NCBI RefSeq assembly: GCF_000800015.1
Contig: NZ_JUGR01000001.1
Coordinates: forward strand, 3,410,001 to 3,474,000
Direction of reading: 5' to 3'
DNA from: Terriglobus sp. TAA 43
GTDB taxonomy: Bacteria > Acidobacteriota > Terriglobia > Terriglobales > Acidobacteriaceae
DNA length: 64,000 nt
The translations under genes and the position numbers were made by a program. Below are positions 30,640 to 40,721 of this stretch, piece after piece. Below the pieces are notes generated by a model. That model was not told where the DNA came from and searched no databases. It worked only from the letters and a program-made list of their open reading frames with translations. Numbering within the stretch: the first letter of the stretch is position 1; each line of letters opens with the position of its first letter.

Positions 30640-32025
30640 TTAGCAGGTGGTTGCATTCACGGCGCAGGGCTTCGCAAATCCCGTTGGCAGCGGAGCCGTT
30701 GAAGGTGTTCCCGTTGTCTCCGTTGCAGGAAGACTGCTGGTGGGCAACGCTGCAGGAGTGGGGCTCTGTCCAGGAACGGCTGTCGCAGCGGCTGACGGAT
30801 CGGTCGCCGGCGATGTCGCTACCTGCGGAACGGCGTGCTGCTGGAAGTAGCTCTTGTCTGCAAGCGCACGATAGAACACACCGGTCAGCTCTGCAGCCTT
30901 CGGTCCGAAGGTAGGCCGTCCTCCGGTGAGGAAGAAGACCGTTACGATGCGGCCATTGGGCCCATCACCATACCCCGCAAACCAACCGAAGCGCGTGCCA
31001 TTGTCAGAGCACGTGCCCGTCTTGCCCAGGATAGGAAATTCGCTGAAGTTGGTGCGCAGACTACGCGCCGTACCGTAAGAAGCGTCCACCGCGCCTGCCA
31101 TGCCCGGCAGCATGTCTGGAATGTACTTTTGAATGTTCAGCGTGCGCTTCAGGCGTGGCTGGAAGTTGGCAATCTCGTCAGGCGTAGTGGGGTGCTGCAG
31201 ATAGAACAGCGAACCACCGTTCGCAATGGCTGCCACAATCGCGCCCAGCTGCAGCGGCGTCATCTCCACGCTTTCGCCGAAGGAGCACATTCTGCCCACG
31301 CCGCCTTTGGATTCCGGCAGCGGATGATCGGGATACACACCAAGCTGCTCGCCCGCAATGTTGTAGCCCGCAAGCTCGCCCAGACCAAACTGGTTCGCAT
31401 AGTGCTTCACGGTCTCAAAGCCCATCTGGCGGCCCAGCTCTTCAAAGTACGGATTGATCGACCGGGCAAGGGCGTAGGTCAGGTCGATCTTGTAACCATG
31501 GCCCAGGTTCACAGGCGTGTCCTTGGTGATGATGCCTTCGGACAGCGCAGCCAGCGCCACGGTCAGCTTGATGGTGGAACACGGCTCTGCGCCGGGTCCC
31601 AGCGCCTGCTTCTGGTTCACCATCGCCAGAACGCGGCCATTCTGCGGATCAATCGCCAGCGCGGTGCCGTTCATGTTGCCAAGTGCCTGAATCAACGATG
31701 CGCGGACAAGCGGATCTTCTCCGGAGGTGACATCGCCCAGCGTGATGTTGTCCACGTTCGTGGCAAACGACGGTGCGCTGAAGTGCTCAACGTAACGGAC
31801 GCGGCGAACCACGCGGCGCTTGCCGTGCGTCACCACGACCACGTTGGTAGCAGTAGCCGCCTTACGAGTCTTCTTTGTGGATGTGTGCGCCGTGGAGCTA
31901 TGTGCCAACTGCGACTTGCTGTGGCGGGCTTGTTTCGTGTTCTTCGTCATGGCCGGTGTGGCCACAACAGCAGAAAGAGCAAGCAGGGAACAGGCCGCAA
32001 CACGCAGAGGTGAAAGAAAACGCAT
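30640..32025 (-). CDS. Penicillin-binding transpeptidase-domain protein
   Basis: A 461-residue exported D,D-transpeptidase-like protein. A signal sequence (VAACSLLALSAVVATPA) is followed by a Lys/Arg/Thr-rich stretch (about 28-80). The penicillin-fold begins at NGTALAIDPQNGRVLAMVN; SxxK is CSTIKL, SxN is SIN, and KTG is GKTGTC. The C-terminal about 60 residues are Pro/Thr/Ala-rich with two Cys. It lacks the N-terminal dimerisation domain of class B PBPs such as FtsI, which makes it short for that class; it may be a specialised wall transpeptidase near the division genes. AGGAG lies ten bases before ATG 32025. Confidence 0.88.
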   Translation of the reverse strand: MRFLSPLRVAACSLLALSAVVATPAMTKNTKQARHSKSQLAHSSTAHTSTKKTRKAATATNVVVVTHGKRRVVRRVRYVEHFSAPSFATNVDNITLGDVTSGEDPLVRASLIQALGNMNGTALAIDPQNGRVLAMVNQKQALGPGAEPCSTIKLTVALAALSEGIITKDTPVNLGHGYKIDLTYALARSINPYFEELGRQMGFETVKHYANQFGLGELAGYNIAGEQLGVYPDHPLPESKGGVGRMCSFGESVEMTPLQLGAIVAAIANGGSLFYLQHPTTPDEIANFQPRLKRTLNIQKYIPDMLPGMAGAVDASYGTARSLRTNFSEFPILGKTGTCSDNGTRFGWFAGYGDGPNGRIVTVFFLTGGRPTFGPKAAELTGVFYRALADKSYFQQHAVPQVATSPATDPSAAATAVPGQSPTPAALPTSSLPATETTGTPSTAPLPTGFAKPCAVNATTC

Positions 32026-32166
32026 CGGCACGAAACTCCTTCATAGACTCGCCTCGCAATCGTCGCGAGGCGGGAAGGACGCCCGGTCTGCGGTCCCCTG
32101 CCGCAGATCTCCCGGTCCCTGAAATTTAGACGTCTGGAGCCCAAGCCGGGCAGTTTCCAGACTAAG

Positions 32167-33774
32167 TTACAGGCTTCCCCGGCGCAAAAATGCGGGGATA
32201 TCGAGTTCGTCGTGCTCTTCTTGCGGTTCAGCAGGCGCGAGCCCCCCAAACGAGGGCACGCGGACATCCGTACGAATCGTGGTCTCTTCCACCCGAATTG
32301 TGGTTTCTTCCACCACATAAGTGCCGTCTGCCCGGCGAGGCCGAAGGAAAAAGTCGTCGTCAAAGACGCTGGCCGGCACAGGTACCAGTTCTGAGGGCTC
32401 CGTCTGAGCGTTAAACGTCTGCGGCTGCTCCGGCGCGGTGGTGTAGATCGGATTAACCGGAGCGGCAGATGGCTGCGCCTCCGCACGGAATGCCGGAACT
32501 CCCTCGGAACGAATGGGTTGCGGCTGGCTCGAGGCAGGCGCCTGCGGCATTTCGCTCTGCGGCACAAAGTTCTGCGGCTGCTGCGCTACGGGCGTGGGCG
32601 TCCCGAAGGTCGGTTGGGACACGGGGAATGTCTGCTGCGGAACCGTTCGAACAGGCGGAGTCACGGGCTGCTGCTGGGCGGGTGGCGGTGCCACATAACG
32701 TGGCTGAATCGGCGGAACGTAGCCCTGCTCTGCAGCAGCTACGGAACGGGCCGGGCCGGGTTCCAGGAGACGCTCGCGACGCTCCAGTCCGTCCTGCTTC
32801 GGCTCCTTGAAACCGGTGGCAATGACGGTGATCTTGATCTCGTCGCCCATCTTTTCATCCTGCACTGCACCGAAAATGATGTTGGCATCTTCGTGAGCAG
32901 CGTCCTGGATAAGCACAGCCGCATCATTCACTTCACTCAGCTTCAGGGACGACGAACCAGTGATGTTGATGAGAATGCCGCGTGCGCCGTCAATGGCGCC
33001 AGCCTCCAGCAGGGGCGATGCCATGGCCGCCGTGGCTGCTTCGCGTGCGCGGTTGTCGCCGCTACGGACGCCAGTAGCCATCACGGCGTATCCCATGCCT
33101 GCCATCGTCGTCTTCACGTCGGCAAAGTCGCGGTTGATGATGCCGGGAATCGTGATGATGTCCGAGATACCCTGCACGCCCTGACGAAGCACATCGTCAG
33201 CAATGCGGAACGACTCAAAGAAGCCGGCGTCTTTAGCCACTGCCAGCAGCTTCTCATTCGGAATCACAATGACCGTATCCACGGCCTCCAGCAACTCCTG
33301 CAGACCGCGCTCAGCCTGCATCATGCGGCGCTTGCCTTCAAACGAGAATGGCCGCGTCACCACGGCAACCGTAAGCGCGCCCATTTCGCTGGCCAGCGAT
33401 GCAATCACCGGCGCAGCGCCAGTGCCTGTGCCACCACCAAGGCCAGTGGTCACGAACACCATGTCCGCGCCTTCCAGCGCTTCAATAATCTTGTCGGAAT
33501 CTTCCAGTGCCGCACGACGGCCCACGTCCGGGTTTGCACCCGCGCCCAGCCCACTCGTGAGCTTCACACCAAGCTGCAGCTTCACCGGAGCCATGGAGGT
33601 CTTCAAAGCCTGCACGTCTGTGTTGGCTGCAATGAACTCCACGCCCTCCACACCTGCGGCGATCATGCGATTCACAGCGTTGTTGCCGCCGCCGCCTACG
33701 CCGATGACCTTAATGCGCGCGCCGCGCTGCATGTCGTCGTGGTAGTGAATTCGCAGATCTTCATCGGGCATCAT
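32167..33774 (-). CDS. ftsZ: Cell division GTPase FtsZ
   Basis: A 535-residue tubulin homologue that polymerises into the Z-ring. [15 protein letters not shown] starts the nucleotide fold; [14 protein letters not shown] is the tubulin signature T-loop, and [15 protein letters not shown] the T7 loop. Residues about 345-510 are a long Gln/Pro/Ala-rich linker, much longer than the E. coli one. The conserved C-terminal peptide [12 protein letters not shown], which binds FtsA and other partners, is intact. AAGGAG lies nine bases before ATG 33774. It is not next to ftsA here. Confidence 0.97.
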   Translation of the reverse strand: MMPDEDLRIHYHDDMQRGARIKVIGVGGGGNNAVNRMIAAGVEGVEFIAANTDVQALKTSMAPVKLQLGVKLTSGLGAGANPDVGRRAALEDSDKIIEALEGADMVFVTTGLGGGTGTGAAPVIASLASEMGALTVAVVTRPFSFEGKRRMMQAERGLQELLEAVDTVIVIPNEKLLAVAKDAGFFESFRIADDVLRQGVQGISDIITIPGIINRDFADVKTTMAGMGYAVMATGVRSGDNRAREAATAAMASPLLEAGAIDGARGILINITGSSSLKLSEVNDAAVLIQDAAHEDANIIFGAVQDEKMGDEIKITVIATGFKEPKQDGLERRERLLEPGPARSVAAAEQGYVPPIQPRYVAPPPAQQQPVTPPVRTVPQQTFPVSQPTFGTPTPVAQQPQNFVPQSEMPQAPASSQPQPIRSEGVPAFRAEAQPSAAPVNPIYTTAPEQPQTFNAQTEPSELVPVPASVFDDDFFLRPRRADGTYVVEETTIRVEETTIRTDVRVPSFGGLAPAEPQEEHDELDIPAFLRRGSL

Positions 33775-34069
33775 GGTCGGGGACTCCTTCATTCCGGCAG
33801 GGGGAAACACACAATCGCAAATGCGAAACAGCTTTGCGCATTTGCACAATGCGCTTTCTGTGATTCTGTCACGTCAGGCAGTGAGGATGCTCGTGCAAAA
33901 CCTCGCCGAATCTCGCACAGAGTTCCATACTTGATTCCTCCCATGCGATTTCTGAAAATTGAAGCCTTTGAAGTGGGCCTTACAGGAAAGACAGCCCCGA
34001 AGTTTCGCGGAATGCGTTCGTCCATGTACAGTGCGCAGTGAACACTTTCAGGCAGTTTTTCGGAGGCGT

Positions 34070-35395
34070 ATGCAGATCAATGCGCAGGTAATACGCGCAA
34101 CAGCAGTGGCCGGTCTCGGCGGCTTGCTTTTCGGTTTTGACACGGTCGTGGTTTCTGGCACCAACGCCTCTTTGACAGCGCTTTACAACCTGTCGCCCAG
34201 CGGACTCGGTTTTACTGTGGCCTCCGCGCTCGTTGGCACCGTCATTGGTGCTCTGACCGCAGGCATTCCCGGCCAGAAGCTTGGGCGTCGCGACAGCCTC
34301 CGCATCATGGCTGCGCTGTATTTCGTTGCAGCACTGGGCTGCGCCTTTGCGTGGAGCTGGCCTTCACTCATCGTCTTCCGTGTTCTTAGCGGCCTGGCTA
34401 TCGGCGGTTCCAGTGTGCTGGGCCCCATGTACATTTCGGAGCTTTCACCAGCGCAATATCGCGGACGTCTGGTGGGCTTCTTCCAGGTCAACATCGTTGT
34501 GGGCGTTCTCATCGCCTACCTGTCGAACTACTCCATCGGCCTGCTGCAGCTTGGTGCAACAGAGTGGCGCTGGCAACTTGGTGTAGCGGCGATTCCTGCC
34601 GCTCTGTTTGTCATCGCGCTGTTCGGCATTCCGCGCAGCCCGCGCTGGCTGGCCATGATGGGCCGCAAGGAAGAAGCTCTGAAAGTGCTCAACCTGATTG
34701 GCGATCCCGATCCGGAAAAGCGTTACCAGCGCATTGAAGACGAAATCAACGAAGAACGAGCCGTGGCTCACATGCCGCTGTTCCGCAAGGCGCATGCGCG
34801 CGGCATCTTTGTTGCCGTAACGGTGGGCGCGTTTACGCAGTTCTCCGGCATCAACGCCATCCTCTATTACCTCAGCGACATCTTCCGTCTCGGCGGCGCT
34901 ACCAGCATCTCCAGCGCAGGACAGTCTGTCGCAGTGGGCGCAACCAACCTGGTGGCAACGTTGATCGCCATGTCGTTGATCGACAAAATTGGCCGTAGGA
35001 AACTGCTGCTGACCGGTACTGTTGGTCTGGTGATCTGCCTTTTCCTGGTGGGTCTCATCTTCCACATGGACGCGCACAAGAGCCTGCTGGTCTGGTTGCT
35101 GATGGCGTACATCGCGTGCTTCGCGTTCTCGCAGGGCGCAGTGGTGTGGGTCTACATCAGCGAAGTCTTCCCCACGGCGGTTCGCGCAAAGGGACAGGCA
35201 CTGGGAAGCTCATCGCACTGGATCTTCAATGCGATCATCTCGTACGCGTTCCCGGTGATGCTTCGCCGCTCCAGCGCTGCAACCTTCTGGTTCTTCTCAG
35301 CCATGATGGTGCTGGACCTGGTGCTGGTGAGCACAATGTATCCAGAGACAAGCAACGTGTCACTGGAAGATATCTCAGCGCATCTGAGCCACTAA
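34070..35395 (+). CDS. MFS sugar porter (SP family)
   Basis: A 441-residue 12-helix transporter. Sugar-porter marks: AGLGGLLFGFDTVVVSG in helix 1, GQKLGRRDSLRI in the 2-3 loop, RVLSGLAIGGSSVLGPMYISELSPAQYRGRLV, the FTQFSGINAILYYLSDIF helix 7 motif, and PETSNVSLEDI at the end. Related to XylE/GalP/GLUT proteins. GGAGG lies just before ATG 34070. It is inserted between ftsZ and ftsA in the opposite orientation, with no sugar genes nearby. Confidence 0.93.
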   Translation: MQINAQVIRATAVAGLGGLLFGFDTVVVSGTNASLTALYNLSPSGLGFTVASALVGTVIGALTAGIPGQKLGRRDSLRIMAALYFVAALGCAFAWSWPSLIVFRVLSGLAIGGSSVLGPMYISELSPAQYRGRLVGFFQVNIVVGVLIAYLSNYSIGLLQLGATEWRWQLGVAAIPAALFVIALFGIPRSPRWLAMMGRKEEALKVLNLIGDPDPEKRYQRIEDEINEERAVAHMPLFRKAHARGIFVAVTVGAFTQFSGINAILYYLSDIFRLGGATSISSAGQSVAVGATNLVATLIAMSLIDKIGRRKLLLTGTVGLVICLFLVGLIFHMDAHKSLLVWLLMAYIACFAFSQGAVVWVYISEVFPTAVRAKGQALGSSSHWIFNAIISYAFPVMLRRSSAATFWFFSAMMVLDLVLVSTMYPETSNVSLEDISAHLSH

Positions 35396-35414
35396 CGAAG
35401 TGTGTATGGCAATG

Positions 35415-35444
35415 AAGAAGGCCCGGCATTCGCCGGGCCTTCTT
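35415..35444. terminator. Bidirectional terminator between sugar porter and barrel protein
   Basis: 13-bp perfect stem AAGAAGGCCCGGC / GCCGGGCCTTCTT with an ATTC loop, 20 bases after the porter stop and 21 before the end of the convergent gene. Confidence 0.9.
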
Positions 35445-35465
35445 GCGTTATCAGCTTGTTGAAGC

Positions 35466-36056
35466 TTATCGATTGCGGAGTGTGTGAAAGACGATGCCAA
35501 CGCTCAAAGACTGCACAGTATTGGACTTCACGCCGCCCATGCCAATGTTCTGGCCAATGCCCACTTCGGGCAGACGAACGGCCATGATCGGCAGCAGGTT
35601 GATATCCAGTCCGCCCACAACGCGGTAGGCGAAGAAGTTATCGATGCGATCACGCCGATTCCATCCGAAGAGCACTTCCCCGTAGGGCGTAAGGAAGCCC
35701 TTGTCCGCGGAGAAGCTAGCCCGAACGCCGCCCAGCGCGCCGTCCATGCGGAATGCATTCTTGCCAGACAGAACATACGAGGCGGACTTGTTGCTCTTGT
35801 AAATGTCTCCGCGCACGTCGACACCCAACAGGGCCGGTCCCATCTGCTTCCACTGGTAGTACGCGCCGCCTCCGCCGCCAATCGCGCGATCCACGCCATC
35901 GTTGTACGAGCAGGGCAGAGGAGCGTCCTTGCAGGCCACGCCCGACGCACGTTCCACGTTAACAGTGCCGTAGACGCCTATCTGGGCATTTGCATGAATC
36001 GTGACGAGTGGCAGGGCAACTGCCGCCAGAACCAGATGCAGGAACTTCAACTTCAT
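35466..36056 (-). CDS. Secreted outer-membrane beta-barrel-like protein
   Basis: A 196-residue protein with a signal peptide (LVLAAVALPLVTIHANA). Alternating strands such as GAYYQWKQMGPALLGVDVRGDIYK, GVRASFSADKGFLTPYGEVLFGWNRRD and LSVGIVFHTLRNR end in an aromatic/basic strand, as small outer-membrane barrels do. CKDAPLPCSYND holds a possible disulfide. Function unknown. It lies on the ftsQ-ftsA strand, 45 bp downstream of ftsA, and may be read with it. Confidence 0.75.
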   Translation of the reverse strand: MKLKFLHLVLAAVALPLVTIHANAQIGVYGTVNVERASGVACKDAPLPCSYNDGVDRAIGGGGGAYYQWKQMGPALLGVDVRGDIYKSNKSASYVLSGKNAFRMDGALGGVRASFSADKGFLTPYGEVLFGWNRRDRIDNFFAYRVVGGLDINLLPIMAVRLPEVGIGQNIGMGGVKSNTVQSLSVGIVFHTLRNR

Positions 36057-36101
36057 ATGCTATTGAGTTTACCTGCATGGCAGCAGGAACCGGGGAGTCC
36101 T

Positions 36102-37331
36102 TTAGAAGCTACCTGCAAATAGCGACTTCAGCTTCTGTTTCAGGCCCATCTCTTCGCTGGCGCGTCGCACCTGGGTGCGATGGGTGTACAGCAGCATCCC
36201 AATGGCGGTGGCGAACTCCGGTCCGGCCAGTTCCTGCGGCATCCGCGACAGCGGTACCGGCGATCCGATACGTGCGGGCGTGCGCAACAGGCTCTCTGCC
36301 ACATCCAGCAGGCCAGCCAGTTTCGCGCCGCCACCGGTCAGCACGGCACCTGTGCCAAGCGCTTCCAAAACACCGCCCTGGCGAAGATTGTCGCGCAGCA
36401 TGGTGAACAACTCGCGCGCACGCGGTTCCAGAATCTCTGCCAGAAAACGTTGGCGGACAAGGCGTGGCGCGGTTGATCCGCCCGTAGACAGGTTGCCACC
36501 CACTTCAATCTCGTTCAGCGAAGGCACGCTGGTCACAACGCAGTTGCCATAGATCAACTTCAACTGCTCAGCCTCTTCCGTGCTCACATGCAGGCCCACG
36601 GCAAGATCATTCGTAAAGTGATCGCCACCGATGGGCAGCACAGCCGTATGCGCGACGGATCCCTCAAAGAACACCACCATTTCCGTGGTGCTGGCGCCTA
36701 TATCCGCAAGGCAAACGCCCAGCTCACGCTCATCTGCACTCAGAACGGACTCAGCGGAAGCGATGCCTTCGTAGACCGTATCCACCACTTCCAATCCCGC
36801 GCGATTGGCGCACGTCACGACGCTCTGCGCCACGCCACCGCTGCACGTCGACAGGTGAAGATTCACCTCCAGCTTGGTGCCCACCATCCCAATCGGATCG
36901 TGAATGCCGGGCTGGTCATCCAGGATGAATTCCTGCGGCAACAGGTGCAGAATCTCGCGGTCTGCGGGCAGCGCGACCGAACGTGCACGATCCACCGCGG
37001 CGCGAACTTCTTCGCGCGTAATCTCGCGCATGCGGCTACCCATCGAGATACCGCCGCGTGAATTGATGCCCTTCACATGCGTGCCGCCAATGCCCACCAC
37101 GGCTGTTTCAATCCCAATGCGCGTCATGCGTTCCGCTGTCAGTGCAGCACGATTGATGGCGTCGGCCGCAGGGCCAAGCTCCGCAATCAGTCCTTTGCGC
37201 ATACCTTTGGAGCGTTCAATCCCGTGGCCGCGATAACGCAGCACGCCGTCCTGCAACTCCGCCACCAGCACACAGCTCTTCTGGCTACCGGCGTCCAGTA
37301 CGGTGATCAGATTGTCGTTCTTCTCTTTCAC
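36102..37331 (-). CDS. ftsA: Cell division protein FtsA
   Basis: A 409-residue actin-like protein that tethers FtsZ filaments to the membrane and recruits divisome proteins. Phosphate 1 motif ITVLDAGSQKSCVLVAE, the SHS2/1C region HVKGINSRGG, LPQEFILDDQPGIHDPIGMVG, phosphate 2 LADIGASTTEMVVF, and adenosine motif GTGAVLTGGGAKLAGL are all present. The amphipathic membrane helix GLKQKLKSLFAGSF is at the C-terminus. It follows ftsQ by 84 bp. Confidence 0.96.
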   Translation of the reverse strand: MKEKNDNLITVLDAGSQKSCVLVAELQDGVLRYRGHGIERSKGMRKGLIAELGPAADAINRAALTAERMTRIGIETAVVGIGGTHVKGINSRGGISMGSRMREITREEVRAAVDRARSVALPADREILHLLPQEFILDDQPGIHDPIGMVGTKLEVNLHLSTCSGGVAQSVVTCANRAGLEVVDTVYEGIASAESVLSADERELGVCLADIGASTTEMVVFFEGSVAHTAVLPIGGDHFTNDLAVGLHVSTEEAEQLKLIYGNCVVTSVPSLNEIEVGGNLSTGGSTAPRLVRQRFLAEILEPRARELFTMLRDNLRQGGVLEALGTGAVLTGGGAKLAGLLDVAESLLRTPARIGSPVPLSRMPQELAGPEFATAIGMLLYTHRTQVRRASEEMGLKQKLKSLFAGSF

Positions 37332-37415
37332 AGAACGCCACGACTCCTTCGTGCATGATACTGCGGTGTTGCAACCCCTTTTGGCTTTTACAGGAGGGGG
37401 TATCCACCCTGACGA

Positions 37416-38744
37416 CTACTCAGCCTTTGCCGTTGCCTTCGCAGCGCTACGAGCCTTCTCCCGCTTAGCCATCCAGGCCTTAATCGCTTCCACTCGTTTA
37501 CGCGTTGCGGCTTCCTTTTCTTGTGCCTTGGTCGACGGCTTATGCGCAGCAGGCGCCGTTGGCCGTGCAGGCGTGTTCACCGCCACCGTTTTCGCCGCAG
37601 GAGCAGGAGCCTTCACTGGAACGTTAACCTTCGTCACAGGAGCGGGCGTCTTCACAGGTGCGCTGGCTTTCGCCAATTGAACTGGTGCACTCTTCTGCGA
37701 GGGCGCAGGATTCTGTGCAACGGTAGCGTCAACAGCCGCAGGCCCACTGACCACGGTGGAATCCTTGGCCGGCATCTGCAGCACCACTTGCCGTTCGTAG
37801 CGCATGTCCACACCGCTCAAACGCGGATACGTGGTGTGCCACTCAGCAATGTGTTCCTGAAACTTATGGAAGCGCTTCAGGAAGTCCTGCGTGCCAAAGT
37901 GCACCATCACGTCCTGATTGCTGTAGGGAATCAGCGCCTTCACATCCTCAGGGTCGGACAAGTCCACTTCGCTTAATTGCGACGACGTGTTCTTGCCATC
38001 CGAATCCAGATCCTTCAGAAATGCCGCAAAAAGCTGCATCTTCTGCTGGCGCGACGTTGCTGCATCCGCCGTTTTAATTCCCGTGATCACGGGGAACGTA
38101 TAACGCGAGTTGCCCGGAGCATCCGGTGGAATATCCAGAACCACACCGCTGGCATCAATCAGGCCAATGTCTCCACCCTGCCGCAGATACGCCACGGGAA
38201 CGCGTTCTGTCACATGCACACGCAAACGATTCGGCAGCAGTCGCATCACCGTTGCATGCTCCACCCAGGGCATCTGCTCCAACTGCGCGCGCCGCTCCTG
38301 CAAAGGAACGTGGAAGATATTGCGATCCACATCCTCACCAAAGACGCTGAGCATCTGTGCGCGCGAAAGGTGGCTGTTGCCATCCAATTCCATCTGCTGC
38401 GACGAAGTGATGCGGAAGGTATCGCTCGTCGTCATGTAGCGCATCGCGGTATAGCAACCCGCGGCGACAGCAGCCAGCGACAGGCCAACAGACACGCCCG
38501 CAATGATCCATCCATTACGAGTCTTGGGGATCAGACCACGGCGAATGCGACGATTGCGCCCACTGGCGCGCAGGAACGCTTCCGTATCGGCGTCTTCCGT
38601 GAAGTCGTCCACCATCTCACGACGCGGACGCACCGATTCGACCGCTGGTCGGCGGAAGGGGACTGGCCCGGGACGCGCCGCCACGTCGTCCTCGTCATCG
38701 AGGACTGCAGCAACCGCGCCGCCATTCTTTTGAAGCTTCCGCAT
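37416..38744 (-). CDS. ftsQ: Cell division protein FtsQ
   Basis: A 442-residue bitopic membrane protein. A charged cytoplasmic N-terminus (about 1-75) is followed by one helix (GWIIAGVSVGLSLAAVAAGCY) and a periplasmic POTRA domain starting at FRITSSQQMELDGNSHLSRAQMLSV. The FtsQ core has PWVEHATVMRLLPNRLRVHVTERVPVAYL. The C-terminal about 110 residues are Ala/Pro/Lys-rich and unlike FtsQ elsewhere, making the protein unusually long. ATG at 38744 is chosen; a longer in-frame start at 38780 lacks support. It scaffolds FtsB/FtsL in the divisome. Confidence 0.92.
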   Translation of the reverse strand: MRKLQKNGGAVAAVLDDEDDVAARPGPVPFRRPAVESVRPRREMVDDFTEDADTEAFLRASGRNRRIRRGLIPKTRNGWIIAGVSVGLSLAAVAAGCYTAMRYMTTSDTFRITSSQQMELDGNSHLSRAQMLSVFGEDVDRNIFHVPLQERRAQLEQMPWVEHATVMRLLPNRLRVHVTERVPVAYLRQGGDIGLIDASGVVLDIPPDAPGNSRYTFPVITGIKTADAATSRQQKMQLFAAFLKDLDSDGKNTSSQLSEVDLSDPEDVKALIPYSNQDVMVHFGTQDFLKRFHKFQEHIAEWHTTYPRLSGVDMRYERQVVLQMPAKDSTVVSGPAAVDATVAQNPAPSQKSAPVQLAKASAPVKTPAPVTKVNVPVKAPAPAAKTVAVNTPARPTAPAAHKPSTKAQEKEAATRKRVEAIKAWMAKREKARSAAKATAKAE

Positions 38745-38885
38745 GCCTGAGCAGGGCCGCGGAGAATCGCCTGCGGCCATCTTACAGTGCTGTGATGCGG
38801 CATTCGCACGGAAACAATGGTCTGCGGGAACCTACCTGGGCAATCCCTCGACCGCCGGTAGCTGCGACCAAATACAATTCCGCCC

Positions 38886-40244
38886 ATGCGACTTTCCTTT
38901 GCTGTGCCGTTGTGTGTCCTGGCCTCCCTTCTTCCCGCCGCAGGATTTGCTCAGAAAGACTCAGACTGGGTGGGCACCTGGACCAGCGCGGCCATGCCGC
39001 TCACGCAGCCGTCTGACAAGGCGAAGCTGCCGCTGGGCTATGACGATGTAGCCGTCCGGCAGGTCGTGCACATCAGCCAGGGCGGCAAACGCCTGCGCGT
39101 CGCATTCACCAACGAGTTCGGCACCACGCCGCTACATATCCGCGCCGCACACGTGGCGTTTCTGGCTGCGGGATCAAGAATTCTGCCCGCAACCGATAAG
39201 GCGCTCACCTTCGCGGGCAGCCCCGAAATCACCATCGCTCCCGGCCAGTTTGCCTACTCCGATGCCGTCAAGGAGACGGTGCCTATCTTCTCCGACGTCG
39301 TGATCACGACATCCATTCCGGCACAGACCATGCCCACCATCACCTACCACGCACTCGGCATGACGACCACCTGGTTTGCTCCCGGCGGCGACGTGGCAGC
39401 GCCGGAGTTTGAGACACCCGCAGCCGTCCCTCCCGGCATTCAGCCCCCGGACGTGTCCGCCCCCGTGCGCAGCCTGTCGCGCAGCGAATCGCCGGTGCAG
39501 GAACCCATCGTGAAGCCCCAGCCCGGAGCAGACACCAAGACCGCCGCCGCTCCCGGTGTCATCAAAACCAGCTCCTGGTACTTCCTCAAGAACGTTGAGG
39601 TGAATAAGGAGGGCCACTCCGCCGCGATCGTCACCATCGGCGACTCCATCACCGACGGCGCGCGCTCCACTCCAGATACAAATCGCCGCTGGCCTGATCA
39701 GCTAGCTCCACTCCTCGCAGCCAACAAGAAGACCAAGCGACTCGGCATTCTCAACGTCGGCATCAGCGGCAACCGCGTGCTCAAGTTTGGCGCAGGCCCC
39801 AGCGCGCTCGATCGCTTTGACCGCGACGTCGTAAAGCAGCCCGGTGCAAAGTATGTCGTACTCCTCGACGGCATCAACGACATTGGCAACATGCATCGTG
39901 CGCCGGTGGACGCCATCACCGAGAAAGAAATGCTCGACGCCTATACGACACTAGCCAACAAGGCGCATGCCGCAGGCCTGAAGATCATCGCCGCGACAAT
40001 GACGCCGGATCAAGGCGCGAAGTACTACAGCGAAGACGGCGAACAGATCCGGGAACACGTGAACACGTTCTTCCGCACCAGCAAGCTGTTTGACGGTGTC
40101 ATCGACTTCGACAAGATCATTGCTGATCCGCAACATCCGCTGCAGTTCAACCCGAAATACGACTCAGGCGACCACCTGCATCCTTCCGACGCAGGTTACA
40201 CAGCGATGGCTGCAGGAATTGATCTGAAGCTGTTCCGCAAGTAG
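38886..40244 (+). CDS. Secreted SGNH/GDSL hydrolase
   Basis: A 452-residue exported esterase-type protein. A signal peptide (LCVLASLLPAAGFAQ) precedes a beta-rich N-terminal domain (about 25-240) starting WVGTWTSAAMPL, the usual start of this secreted family, which is interrupted by a Pro-rich stretch (about 180-215). The SGNH blocks are GDSITDGARST, NVGISGNRVL (Gly/Asn), LLDGINDIG and DHLHPSDAGY. Substrates are likely acylated polysaccharides. It shares a palindromic terminator with the next gene. Confidence 0.92.
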   Translation: MRLSFAVPLCVLASLLPAAGFAQKDSDWVGTWTSAAMPLTQPSDKAKLPLGYDDVAVRQVVHISQGGKRLRVAFTNEFGTTPLHIRAAHVAFLAAGSRILPATDKALTFAGSPEITIAPGQFAYSDAVKETVPIFSDVVITTSIPAQTMPTITYHALGMTTTWFAPGGDVAAPEFETPAAVPPGIQPPDVSAPVRSLSRSESPVQEPIVKPQPGADTKTAAAPGVIKTSSWYFLKNVEVNKEGHSAAIVTIGDSITDGARSTPDTNRRWPDQLAPLLAANKKTKRLGILNVGISGNRVLKFGAGPSALDRFDRDVVKQPGAKYVVLLDGINDIGNMHRAPVDAITEKEMLDAYTTLANKAHAAGLKIIAATMTPDQGAKYYSEDGEQIREHVNTFFRTSKLFDGVIDFDKIIADPQHPLQFNPKYDSGDHLHPSDAGYTAMAAGIDLKLFRK

Positions 40245-40256
40245 CTAAAGCTACTT
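40239..40256. terminator. Shared bidirectional terminator containing both stop codons
   Basis: 18-bp perfect inverted repeat AAGTAGCT-AA-AGCTACTT. The stop of the SGNH gene (40242-40244) and the stop of the convergent gene (40251-40253) both lie inside it. Confidence 0.55.
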
Positions 40257-40721
40257 CTTGGCCAGCTTGATCGTCTGGTGCAGAGTCTTGTAGCAGGGAA
40301 TCGCGTCTGCGGCATGCGTGTTCAGCGTGTCGCGGACGCTGCCGTCGTAGAGGACCGAGTCGCTCGGACGAAGATAGATGTCTGAGGCGTGCGCATCGCA
40401 CTCCGGTTCGCGTGTCACTTCCATCTCGAAGACCTGCTGATTACGGAGCAGGTCCGGACGAATGGGCAGGCCAAAGCCGGGGTACTGGTCAACCAGCTTC
40501 ACAAACTGGTGCTCGTTGTCCTTGGTGCTGACGTCAGCCAGGTAGGTGTCCTGGTCTCCCGCAAAGCTCTGGTGTGACGAACTGCTGACAGCCAGAATGC
40601 GAACGTGCGCCTTCATCGGCTTCGACTGGTTCGTGAAGGGCGTGGGCTGAGCGGCGGTGAGCGTGGTGGCGACCCCAAGCAGCACGGGTAGTACGGTCCA
40701 TCGCATTGGGTTCCGGTTCAC
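40251..40721 (-). CDS. Small secreted protein of unknown function
   Basis: A 156-residue protein with a signal peptide ([17 protein letters not shown]). Beta-rich body: [44 protein letters not shown] and [20 protein letters not shown]. Two Cys near residues 113 and 143 may pair. GTG at 40721 is chosen because GGAGG lies just upstream; ATG at 40706 is the alternative. The family is not one I can name. Confidence 0.75.
   Translation of the reverse strand: MNRNPMRWTVLPVLLGVATTLTAAQPTPFTNQSKPMKAHVRILAVSSSSHQSFAGDQDTYLADVSTKDNEHQFVKLVDQYPGFGLPIRPDLLRNQQVFEMEVTREPECDAHASDIYLRPSDSVLYDGSVRDTLNTHAADAIPCYKTLHQTIKLAKK

Noticed and set aside
30835-32013. 392-codon plus-strand frame antisense to the penicillin-binding protein
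   Set aside because: Shadow; the minus strand carries SxxK, SxN and KTG.
32518-34041. 507-codon plus-strand frame antisense to ftsZ
   Set aside because: FtsZ on the opposite strand is complete; the antisense product is His/Arg-rich with no domain.
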